A DNA stretch of 5,146 nt from Pseudomonadota bacterium (GCA_028873275.1 JAGWLJ010000126.1:1-5146), one strand, 5' to 3'; shown: positions 1-5,146, counted from the stretch's first letter. Notes: a model not told the origin generated them from the letters alone. Numbers and translations are program-made.

Positions 1-379
1 TAATAATTACGGCCAGCAGATCGGCGACCGCGTGCTGCAGGGCATCGCCCGCATTATTGCCTCCTGCCTGCGCGAAACCGACACTGGCGCGCGCGTCGGC
101 GGCGGCGAGTTCGGGGTCATACTGCCGGAAACGCCGGCCAGTGGCGCCTATTGGGTCGGCGAGCGCATCCGCTCCTCAGTGGCACAGGAGACCTTTAATC
201 TAGGCGAGGAGAATCACCTGTTCGGCTGCACGGTATCGATCGGCATCGCCTCGGCCCGCTTCGACCAGAATCTCGACGCCAACACCCTCTACAAAATCGC
301 CGACCAGCGCCTCTACATCGCCAAGCACACCGGGCGAAATCAAGTTTCGCTGGATGAGCTGGTGGAAGGGGTGCATTAA
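1..379 (+). CDS. GGDEF-domain protein, C-terminal part, degenerate active site (5' truncated)
   Basis: The open frame enters from the left edge (first full codon at 2) and ends with TAA at 377-379, giving about 125 residues of a GGDEF domain. Visible motifs in order are NNYGQQIGD (family form ND-x-YGH-xx-GD), RETD, GGGEF, VSIGIA and a closing YIAKHTGRN. GGDEF domains make cyclic di-GMP from two GTP. The signature here is GGGEF, so the third, acidic residue needed for catalysis in characterised enzymes is a glycine (codon 104-106, ggc). The inhibitory I-site RxxD (codons 71-82) is intact and sits at the usual five-residue distance. The 'ND' aspartate and the 'YGH' histidine are also changed, to N and Q. 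I infer a c-di-GMP-binding or structural role rather than synthesis. Any sensory or partner domain lies upstream, outside the window. Domain identity is secure; loss of activity is inference. Confidence 0.9.
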   Translation, partial: NNYGQQIGDRVLQGIARIIASCLRETDTGARVGGGEFGVILPETPASGAYWVGERIRSSVAQETFNLGEENHLFGCTVSIGIASARFDQNLDANTLYKIADQRLYIAKHTGRNQVSLDELVEGVH

Positions 380-383
380 CGCG

Positions 384-881
384 CTAAATAAAAGCCCCAA
401 CCGCAGGCCCCGGCCTGTGCGTTTTATGAGGCCGCTCTTTTATCCCTAATTCCTCTAATGCCTGCGCCTTTTCTTCTTTGGAAATCAGATCGTGTTCCTG
501 CAATTTTTTCAGCAGGGAGCGAATGAAGGATGTATCGTCCGGCAGGCCACTCCATTCGATAGTTTCTCTGGATCCGTTGATGCCTTTCCCGCGCACCGGC
601 TGCAAGCCGTCCTTCAGCTCCAGACTTTCACCGCCCAAACGATCATGCGCTTTTTCAGTAATTTCCATGACGATATTCTTGAGCGCGGCGGCATCACGAT
701 TCGGGTCAAGAAACCCGATGCGCAGCGTGCGCTCGGACTTTATGCCACTCGCCAGCTTTTCCCACCGCTTATAGTGCGGAGTATGCGGCTCGGATACGGC
801 GATAAAATGAATGCGATCATTACCGGCAAAAACCACTTCCTGATTGAACTGCGCGCGGGTTTTTTTGTAAATTTCTGACAT
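384..881 (-). CDS. Hypothetical protein, 165 residues, family not recognised
   Basis: I do not recognise this protein. It starts MSEIYKKTRAQF and ends with TAG at 384-386. It is soluble-looking and charged, with no signal peptide or membrane segment. A beta-like N-terminal part (residues 15-30), a segment around RIGFLDPNRDA (54-64), a probable helix (64-82) and a Lys/Glu-rich helical end (118-148) can be seen, followed by a Pro/His/Arg-containing tail. The open frame extends upstream to an ATG at 936-938, but that ATG lies within the -35 box (933-938) of a consensus promoter, so I chose ATG 879-881. ATG 885-887, two codons upstream, is equally possible. Neither has a good Shine-Dalgarno sequence, and a start-stop ATGTGA lies just upstream at 889-894. 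The gene is monocistronic: the rne terminator separates it from rne, and it converges on the GGDEF gene with four bases between stops. That the frame is real is likely but not certain, since support comes from the promoter fit and length only. Confidence 0.72.
   Translation of the reverse strand: MSEIYKKTRAQFNQEVVFAGNDRIHFIAVSEPHTPHYKRWEKLASGIKSERTLRIGFLDPNRDAAALKNIVMEITEKAHDRLGGESLELKDGLQPVRGKGINGSRETIEWSGLPDDTSFIRSLLKKLQEHDLISKEEKAQALEELGIKERPHKTHRPGPAVGAFI
402..425 (+). terminator. Possible weak intrinsic terminator of the GGDEF gene
   Basis: A GC-rich hairpin (arms 402-408 and 413-419, loop CCCG, one G-U pair) is followed by CG and then four T at 422-425. It starts 22 bases after the stop of the plus-strand GGDEF gene. 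It lies inside the last codons of the convergent minus-strand gene, so coding constraint is an alternative explanation. The T run is short, hence low confidence. On the minus strand the first T run comes too far after the stem to work well. Confidence 0.35.
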
Positions 882-909
882 AACCATTTCACATAATATA
901 CCGGTTAAA

Positions 910-938
910 ATTATATTAAAATAAGATTGATGTGTCAA
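910..938 (-). promoter_or_regulatory. Consensus sigma-70-type promoter of the hypothetical gene
   Basis: On the minus strand, TTGACA (933-938) and TATAAT (910-915) are separated by exactly 17 bp (916-932). Both hexamers match the housekeeping consensus at every position. Transcription should begin near 903-906, leaving an untranslated leader of about 22-25 bases before ATG 881. The stretch 891-970 has only 12 G/C in 80 bases, so some match is expected by chance, but two perfect boxes at ideal spacing upstream of a gene start is strong. Confidence 0.8.
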
Positions 939-945
939 ATTTATA

Positions 946-972
946 ATAATAACATAATATTTTTGTTATTAT
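946..972. promoter_or_regulatory. AT-rich inverted repeat upstream of the -35 box (possible operator or UP element)
   Basis: A perfect inverted repeat has arms ATAATAACA (946-954) and TGTTATTAT (964-972) and a 9-base centre. It occupies about -42 to -68 relative to the start inferred for the minus-strand gene. That is where an activator or the RNA polymerase alpha subunit would bind. A 9-bp perfect arm made almost entirely of A/T is less telling than a GC-rich one. Function is inference. Confidence 0.4.
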
Positions 973-990
973 GCCCGGAGCTCTGTCCAT

Positions 991-1025
991 AAATAAAAAG
1001 GACACCGGATTTTCTCCGGTGTCCT
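991..1025 (-). terminator. Intrinsic terminator of rne
   Basis: Read on the minus strand, a perfect 11-bp stem (1015-1025 paired with 999-1009) with loop GAAAA is followed directly by TTTTATTT (998-991). It begins 26 bases after the rne stop codon. The plus-strand side lacks a T run, so it acts in one direction. It separates rne from the hypothetical gene downstream. Confidence 0.93.
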
Positions 1026-1051
1026 AAGAAATGGACCTAATCCCTGGCTGG

Positions 1052-3559
1052 TCAACTATCCAGCTGGATCATCTTTTGCCACCAGCCTCTTTTGGGCGGG
1101 GCATTGGGATCGCGTGGAGTGGAAGGCAGCGGTGCCGCGGCAGCCGCTGGCTCAGGAACATGCGCCGGCACAGGAACGGCCTTTTCCGTTGCAAATGCCG
1201 GCAGCATGACGCTGTCGCTCCGGGAAGGTTCTTGCCATTCACGCGGCTGCGCTGCCTGCGGCTCGCCCTCACGACGCTCACTGCGCTGATCGCGGTCGCG
1301 CCATTTGCGCCGCCCCCTTCCACCGCGCTCGCGGCGCTGGCGGGGAGAACGTTCGGAAGGCTGCTCGCCCACATCAGCGGTTTCCATTAAAGAGGATTCA
1401 ACAGCCTGCTCGGCTTCCGTGTGATCCGTCATGGCGGGCTGCCTATCCTGCCGCTCCTGGCGATCCGGACGGTCGTAGCGGTCGCGGCCACGCCCGCCAC
1501 GGCGTCCACGGCGGCGGCCTTTGCCATAACCTTCCTCGCGGGAAGTTTCCGACGGCCCGGCATTGTCGTTGACGGCTTCTTCCGTCGCGCCGGTTATTTC
1601 CTCGCCCTGCGGCTGCGGGCGGCGTTCCTGGCGTTCGCGCTGTGGCTCACGGGAAGCGTTGCGTTCCGACTGCGCGCGGCGCATTTTTTCCAGATTGAAC
1701 TCGGAAGCAGTGAGATCGGGCCCGATCAGCACCTGCACGGTAACCTCATAGCGCTGCTCAATGGCGCGCAGGATGTCGCGCTTGTGGTTCAGCAGGTGCA
1801 GCGACACAGCCTGCGGCGCGATCAGCCGGAAGCTGCCCCAGGTGCCGGTGCTGGCCTCTTTCTCGATGGCGCGGATCATCTGAATATTCATCGATTCGTT
1901 GGAGCGTATGACGCCGCGGCCGATGCAGTGCGGGCATTGCACCATATTGCTTTCGGTGATGCTGGGGCGCAGCCGCTGGCGCGACATCTCCAGCAGGCCG
2001 AACGGGCTGATGCGGCCAAGCTGCAGCTTGGCGCGGTCGGCCTTGAGAGCGTCGCGCAGGGCCCGCTCAACGTTGCGGCGGTTGCGCGATTCCATCATGT
2101 CGATGAAGTCGATAACGATCAGCCCCGCCAGGTCACGCAGACGCAGCTGACGGGCCACTTCGGCAGCGGCTTCGAGGTTGGTCTTGGTCGCGGTCTCCTC
2201 GATGTTGCGCTCGCCGGTAGAACGGCCGGAGTTGACGTCGATGGAAATCAGCGCCTCGGTAGGGTTGATGACGATATAACCGCCCGAACGGAGCTTCACC
2301 ACCGGGTCATGCATGGAGAGCAGCTGGTCCTCGATATTATAGGCGTAGAACAGCGGCGTGGCCTCCTTGTAATGCTTGACCTTGGGCGTATGGCTGGGCA
2401 GCAGCAGTTTCATGAATTCTTTGGACGCTTTGTAGCCCGAATCGCCCTCGACGATCACCTCCTCGATATCGTTGCTGTACGGGTCGCGGATGGAGCGCTT
2501 GATGATGTCGCTTTCCTCATAGATCAGCGCAGGGGCGGTCGAGGCCAGTGTGTCCTCGCGGATCTGGTTCCACAGCTTGACCAGGTAATCGTAGTCGCGC
2601 TTGATCTCGGCGCGGGTGCGGTCCATGCCGGCGGTGCGAATGATGACGCTCATACCCGCCGCCAGTTTCAGTTCCTGGTAGATGGCCTTGAGACGCTTGC
2701 GGTCGTCGGTGCTGGCGATCTTGCGCGACACGCCGCCGTCCTTGGGCGAATTGGGCATCAGCACGCAATAGCGGCCCGGCAGCGACAAGTAGGTCGTCAG
2801 CGAGCAGCCTTTATTGCCGCGCTCTTCCTTGATCACCTGCACCAGCACGATCTGGCCGCGGCGGATGACCTCCTGAATCTTGTAGCGCTTGAAGAAATTA
2901 CGCTTGGGACGGTTGCGGACTTCCTCTTCCTCATTAGGAAGGGTTTCCACTTCCTCGGCGGGAGTGGCTTCGGGTTTGGCTTCTTCAGTTGCCGCTTCCG
3001 CGGCGGTCTGCTCAGAGTGTTCGGCAGCAGGCGCTTCAATAGCATGTTGCTCGCCTTCTTCCGGCTCCACTTCCTCGCTGATGGATACATCGATGGCGCC
3101 CTGCATCAGGTAAGCCGGGTGTTCTGAATCTCCTTCCGCCGGCTGAGCCGTGGCTTCAGGGTTTTCCGTCTCCGGCGCAGTGGCCGGGAAAGAGGTTTCC
3201 TCTGCTGCGGCGCTATCCGCAGGCGCAGCGGCTTCAGCTTCCGTTCTGGCAGGCTCCGGCGCTTCCGGCGCCTCCTGCTCAGCTTCTTCCATCAGTCGCC
3301 TGCGATCGGCAGTGGGAATCTGATAATAATCGGGGTGGATTTCCGAGAAGGGCAGGAAGCCCTGCTTGTTGCCGCCATATTCTACAAAGGCGGCCTGCAG
3401 CGACGGCTCGACGCGCGTGATTTTAGCGAGGTAAATATTGCCCTTGAGCTGTTTGCGGGCGGCGCTTACGAAATCGAAATCGTAAACCTGGTTTTCATCG
3501 GCGATGACCACCCGGGTTTCTTCCGGATGTTGGGCATCGATTAACATTCTTTTTGCCAT
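1052..3559 (-). CDS. rne: Ribonuclease E/G (RNase E, degradosome scaffold)
   Basis: An 835-residue endoribonuclease that starts mRNA decay and processes rRNA and tRNA precursors. Residues about 38-84 and 216-265 form the S1 RNA-binding domain, split by an acidic Ala/Glu/Pro-rich insertion (about 90-215). RTAG (308-311) fits the 5'-end sensor region. The DNase I-like catalytic part carries D441 (in IDVNSG) and D484 (in IDFIDM), spaced 43 residues apart like E. coli D303 and D346. CPHC (542-545) is the zinc-link, at the E. coli distance from the first aspartate. After about 630 the protein is disordered, with arginine-rich blocks (681-707, 736-764). It ends with GWW (825-827), a motif reported to bind PNPase in Caulobacter RNase E. 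Start ATG 3557-3559 has AAGGAG (3568-3573) eight bases upstream. Stop is TGA at 1052-1054. It is divergent from the amidase gene and has its own terminator. RNase G is excluded by the long C-terminal tail. Confidence 0.97.
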   Translation of the reverse strand: MAKRMLIDAQHPEETRVVIADENQVYDFDFVSAARKQLKGNIYLAKITRVEPSLQAAFVEYGGNKQGFLPFSEIHPDYYQIPTADRRRLMEEAEQEAPEAPEPARTEAEAAAPADSAAAEETSFPATAPETENPEATAQPAEGDSEHPAYLMQGAIDVSISEEVEPEEGEQHAIEAPAAEHSEQTAAEAATEEAKPEATPAEEVETLPNEEEEVRNRPKRNFFKRYKIQEVIRRGQIVLVQVIKEERGNKGCSLTTYLSLPGRYCVLMPNSPKDGGVSRKIASTDDRKRLKAIYQELKLAAGMSVIIRTAGMDRTRAEIKRDYDYLVKLWNQIREDTLASTAPALIYEESDIIKRSIRDPYSNDIEEVIVEGDSGYKASKEFMKLLLPSHTPKVKHYKEATPLFYAYNIEDQLLSMHDPVVKLRSGGYIVINPTEALISIDVNSGRSTGERNIEETATKTNLEAAAEVARQLRLRDLAGLIVIDFIDMMESRNRRNVERALRDALKADRAKLQLGRISPFGLLEMSRQRLRPSITESNMVQCPHCIGRGVIRSNESMNIQMIRAIEKEASTGTWGSFRLIAPQAVSLHLLNHKRDILRAIEQRYEVTVQVLIGPDLTASEFNLEKMRRAQSERNASREPQRERQERRPQPQGEEITGATEEAVNDNAGPSETSREEGYGKGRRRGRRGGRGRDRYDRPDRQERQDRQPAMTDHTEAEQAVESSLMETADVGEQPSERSPRQRRERGGRGRRKWRDRDQRSERREGEPQAAQPREWQEPSRSDSVMLPAFATEKAVPVPAHVPEPAAAAAPLPSTPRDPNAPPKRGWWQKMIQLDS

Positions 3560-3562
3560 GAT

Positions 3563-3583
3563 GGCGACTCCTTATATGTCGCC
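3563..3583 (-). promoter_or_regulatory. rne ribosome binding site presented in a hairpin loop
   Basis: On the rne transcript, GGCGAC (3583-3578) can pair perfectly with GTCGCC (3568-3563), leaving a 9-base loop AUAUAAGGA. The Shine-Dalgarno sequence AAGGAG (3573-3568) therefore lies in the loop, with its last G in the stem, eight bases before the start codon. The AU-rich loop is the kind of single-stranded site RNase E prefers. E. coli rne is known to be autoregulated through its 5' leader; that this hairpin does so here is inference. Confidence 0.5.
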
Positions 3584-3610
3584 CCACGGTCGTCACTCAG
3601 TCTTTAGTCT

Positions 3611-3628
3611 GGCGAATAAGGCTTCACC
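3611..3628 (-). promoter_or_regulatory. Stem-loop in the rne leader
   Basis: In the rne transcript GGUGAA (3628-3623) pairs with UUCGCC (3616-3611), six pairs including one G-U, with a 6-base loop. It is one of several short hairpins in the leader. A function is not shown by the sequence. Confidence 0.3.
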
Positions 3629-3650
3629 GATGGCAATACGCCGCCGCCTC

Positions 3651-3671
3651 CGTTTCGGAATGCCCGAAGCG
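3651..3671 (-). promoter_or_regulatory. Stem-loop in the rne leader
   Basis: UUCGG (3668-3664) pairs with CCGAA (3658-3654) around a 5-base loop. Two more G-C pairs lie beyond one mismatch, so seven of eight positions pair. It probably forms in the rne leader RNA; its role is unknown. Confidence 0.35.
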
Positions 3672-3729
3672 AGATGATGCTGTGCGGAGGTTGGCGGAAT
3701 AAACAATCCATAGAAACTGAAATTTCGTA

Positions 3730-3763
3730 CCGTAAGGTCGAGGTTATCTAAAAAAACTTACGG
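3730..3763 (-). promoter_or_regulatory. Inverted repeat enclosing a U-rich loop, rne leader
   Basis: Perfect 7-bp arms CCGTAAG (3730-3736) and CTTACGG (3757-3763) enclose 20 bases. In the minus-strand transcript the loop begins with seven consecutive U. It is in the leader only if rne transcription starts upstream of about 3765, for example at the AT-rich block around 3845-3880. It could be a protein or RNase E contact site, or a DNA operator. Confidence 0.35.
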
Positions 3764-3852
3764 CAGCGCCCGCTGGCTTCATTGATCCGCGCGGCGGCCC
3801 CTGCCCTTAATTCTTTCACGCCCTGCCCAGTGCAGGACGTTCTGTGAATACA

Positions 3853-3881
3853 ATATAATAGTAAAAAAAGGATTATACAAT
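3853..3881 (-). promoter_or_regulatory. Candidate rne promoter (tentative)
   Basis: On the minus strand TTGTAT (3881-3876) is followed after 17 bp by TATATT (3858-3853). The -35 matches TTGACA at three of six positions and the -10 matches TATAAT at five of six. It would give an rne leader of roughly 285 bases, a long leader as in E. coli rne. The AT-rich block makes chance matches likely; another start is quite possible. Confidence 0.25.
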
Positions 3882-3931
3882 CCCATAATTATTCCCCGCC
3901 CGCGGCAGATGAAATATTATATTGCTTGCGC

Positions 3932-3959
3932 TTGACATGCGCTTATGAAAAGGCATCAT
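3932..3959 (+). promoter_or_regulatory. Candidate promoter of the amidase gene
   Basis: A perfect TTGACA (3932-3937) is followed after 16 bp by CATCAT (3954-3959), which matches the -10 consensus at four of six positions. Start would fall near 3966, giving a leader of about 30 bases. The -35 box is flanked by two direct TGCGCTT copies (3927-3933 and 3938-3944) exactly 11 bp apart. Confidence 0.45.
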
Positions 3960-3986
3960 CACCTTCATCCTGCTGCGGAGGGTGAT
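3958..3986 (+). promoter_or_regulatory. Ribosome binding region of the amidase gene, possibly sequestered
   Basis: GGAGGG (3977-3982) is the only good Shine-Dalgarno match, but it lies 15 bases before ATG 3998, longer than usual. ATCACCUUC (3958-3966) can pair with 3978-3986, nine pairs with one G-U, which would cover it. This needs transcription to start upstream of 3958, which conflicts with the best promoter candidate. Confidence 0.35.
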
Positions 3987-3997
3987 TAAATAACCAA

Positions 3998-5146
3998 ATG
4001 AAAAATATATTTTATTTAATTGTCCTCCTGATCGCCTTTCCCACTTTCGATGCCCTCGCCGCCGACATGGTTGCCATCAGCGCAGACGGCCAGCAGGAGA
4101 TTATCACGCTGAGCGTCCCTGACGTATCTTCGCACAAGGTTTTCACCGTCCCCAATCCCGACCGGCTGGTGGTCGACGTCCCGTCGCTCCCCGGCAAGCC
4201 GAAAGCAGCGCTGCCCTCCTCCTATAAGGGAACCCTGATCAAAAAAACGCGCTACGGTCAGTTCACGCCGGAGACTTCGCGCTTCGTATTCGATCTTAGC
4301 CAGCCGGTGCAGATCGTCGGCATCGATAAAAAAGACGGCAGGCATCCTGAATTAGTGATCACCATCGCAGCGGAGGGGGCGGAGAAACCGTCAGTTAGTC
4401 AGAAGCGTGAGGAAGAGCCGCAAAAAATCGAACCTAAGAAAACAGCCAAAGAGGCAAAGAAAGAGGTAAAAAAGCCTCATAAGCCGGAAAAGCCGCTGAT
4501 CGCCATCGATCCCGGCCATGGCGGCGTCGACCCCGGCACCATCGGCCCGGACGACATCGAGGAAAAGGACATCACCCTTGAATACGCAAAGCTCCTTAAG
4601 GCTAAATTACTTAAAAGCGGGCACTACCGCGTAATGCTGACGCGCGACGACGACGATTTCATTATGCTGCGGCAGCGCGTCGCCCTGGCGCGCAAGGCAG
4701 GAGCCAGCCTGTTCATCTCGATCCACGCCGATTCGGCGCCGGACGACGTGCGCGGCCTTTCGGTCTACACCGTGTCCGAAAAAGCCTCCGACCAGGAAAC
4801 AGCGGCGCTGGCGGCGCGCGAAAATAAGGCCGACGTGCTGGCCGGAGTGGATCTGTCGGACGAGCGCAACGACGTGGCCGGCATCCTGATCTCGCTGGCC
4901 GAGCGTGAGACCATGAACCGCTCGGCGCTGCTGGCCGATCTCATCGTCACCTCGCTTGACGGCAAGGTGCGACTGCTGTCAAATACGCACCGCTTCGCCG
5001 GATTCGCCGTGCTCAAGGCGCCGGATATACCATCGGTGCTGGTGGAAACCGGGTTCCTGTCGGAGCCCCAGGAAGAGAAGTTGCTGTCGTCGAAAGCCTA
5101 TCGCGAAAAAGTCACCGGCGGCATTACCGCCGCCGTCGATGCTTAT
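3998..5146 (+). CDS. amiC: N-acetylmuramoyl-L-alanine amidase, AmiC type (3' truncated by window end)
   Basis: The frame is open for 383 codons to the window end. Residues 1-22 are a signal peptide (MKN, hydrophobic core, ALAA before D), so the protein is periplasmic. Residues about 24-125 fit an AMIN domain, which targets such amidases to the septum or peptidoglycan. A Lys/Glu/Pro-rich linker (128-166) follows, then Amidase_3 from about 167. Zinc and catalytic residues are all visible: H174 in DPGHGG, E189 in EEKD, H243 in SIHAD and E350 in VETGF. The enzyme cuts the bond between MurNAc and L-alanine, splitting septal peptidoglycan. Residues about 258-315 match the region that in AmiA/B/C holds the inhibitory helix relieved by LytM-type activators (EnvC, or DipM in Caulobacter), suggesting activator control. 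ATG 3998 is the first start after an in-frame TGA at 3983-3985. The gene next to rne in alphaproteobacteria is often this amidase, usually followed by a penicillin-binding protein 1A gene, which would lie outside the window. Confidence 0.95.
   Translation, partial: MKNIFYLIVLLIAFPTFDALAADMVAISADGQQEIITLSVPDVSSHKVFTVPNPDRLVVDVPSLPGKPKAALPSSYKGTLIKKTRYGQFTPETSRFVFDLSQPVQIVGIDKKDGRHPELVITIAAEGAEKPSVSQKREEEPQKIEPKKTAKEAKKEVKKPHKPEKPLIAIDPGHGGVDPGTIGPDDIEEKDITLEYAKLLKAKLLKSGHYRVMLTRDDDDFIMLRQRVALARKAGASLFISIHADSAPDDVRGLSVYTVSEKASDQETAALAARENKADVLAGVDLSDERNDVAGILISLAERETMNRSALLADLIVTSLDGKVRLLSNTHRFAGFAVLKAPDIPSVLVETGFLSEPQEEKLLSSKAYREKVTGGITAAVDAY

Larger units (their letters stand above)
3560..3997. 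other. Divergent intergenic region between rne and the amidase gene
   Basis: I see no gene in these 438 bases. The rne-proximal part (3560 to about 3770) is rich in inverted repeats that could fold as rne leader RNA: 3563-3583, 3611-3628, 3651-3671 and 3730-3763. The middle (3841-3925) is AT-rich with -10-like hexamers on both strands, for example TATAAT on plus at 3854-3859 and on minus at 3872-3877 and 3916-3921. The last 70 bases hold the amidase promoter candidate and ribosome binding site. Confidence 0.8.

Noticed and set aside
478..878. Plus-strand open frames opposite the orphan gene
   Set aside because: They have no convincing promoter or ribosome binding site. The minus-strand frame fits the consensus promoter and the convergent layout better, though this choice is less secure than for rne.
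999..1025. Perfect hairpin considered as a small-RNA gene or site-specific recombination site
   Set aside because: It is followed directly by a T run on the minus strand and lies 26 bases after the rne stop, so an intrinsic terminator explains it fully.
1421..3127. Long plus-strand open frame (568 codons) antisense to rne
   Set aside because: Its translation is low-complexity and matches no family I know. It lies wholly opposite the well-supported RNase E gene and is explained by GC-rich codon bias.
3092..3292. Ala/Glu/Pro-rich stretch of rne considered as a tandem repeat array
   Set aside because: The composition is biased, but I see no regular repeating unit at DNA or protein level.
3560..3997. 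Intergenic region considered for a riboswitch, tRNA or small gene
   Set aside because: I find no tRNA-like fold, no known riboswitch consensus and no open frame with a start, ribosome binding site and reasonable length.
4012..4345. Minus-strand open frames opposite the amidase N-terminal part
   Set aside because: The plus-strand frame has a signal peptide, AMIN domain and catalytic motifs; the minus-strand frames are shadows.
4765..5016. Minus-strand Ser/Ala-rich open frame in the amidase domain
   Set aside because: Composition is typical of an antisense shadow, and it overlaps essential amidase sequence.

Overview
The window reads as chromosomal DNA of an alphaproteobacterium with mid-range GC. 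The main reasons are the divergent pair of a ribonuclease E/G gene and an AMIN/Amidase_3 cell-wall amidase gene, an arrangement common in that class, and an RNase E with a large acidic insertion in its S1 domain and a C-terminal Gly-Trp-Trp motif. I cannot place it below class level.

Layout. Positions 1-379 (+) hold the C-terminal end of a GGDEF-domain protein whose active-site motif is degenerate (GGGEF) while its inhibitory RxxD site is intact. It converges, with four bases between the stop codons, on an unrecognised gene at 384-881 (-) that encodes a 165-residue soluble protein. That gene has a textbook promoter (TTGACA, 17 bp, TATAAT) inside an extremely AT-rich stretch. A 9-bp palindrome lies just upstream of the -35 box. 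The -35 box coincides with the first ATG of the longest open frame, which indicates that translation starts at an inner ATG.

A perfect 11-bp intrinsic terminator (991-1025) closes the rne gene (1052-3559, -). The rne product is an 835-residue RNase E with all expected catalytic and zinc-link residues. The 438-bp gap at 3560-3997 holds no gene. It carries the long rne leader, with several stem-loops including one that places the Shine-Dalgarno sequence in a hairpin loop, and the promoter region of the divergent amidase gene.

The amidase gene (3998 to the window end, +) encodes a signal peptide, an AMIN domain, a lysine-rich linker and most of a zinc amidase domain. It runs off the end of the window.

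Functionally these are housekeeping genes (RNA decay, septal peptidoglycan splitting) beside a probable c-di-GMP-related protein and one orphan gene. I see no defence system, mobile element, CRISPR array, tRNA or rRNA. The points most worth following up are the orphan gene with its unusual control region, the degenerate GGDEF protein, and the possible RNA-level control of rne.
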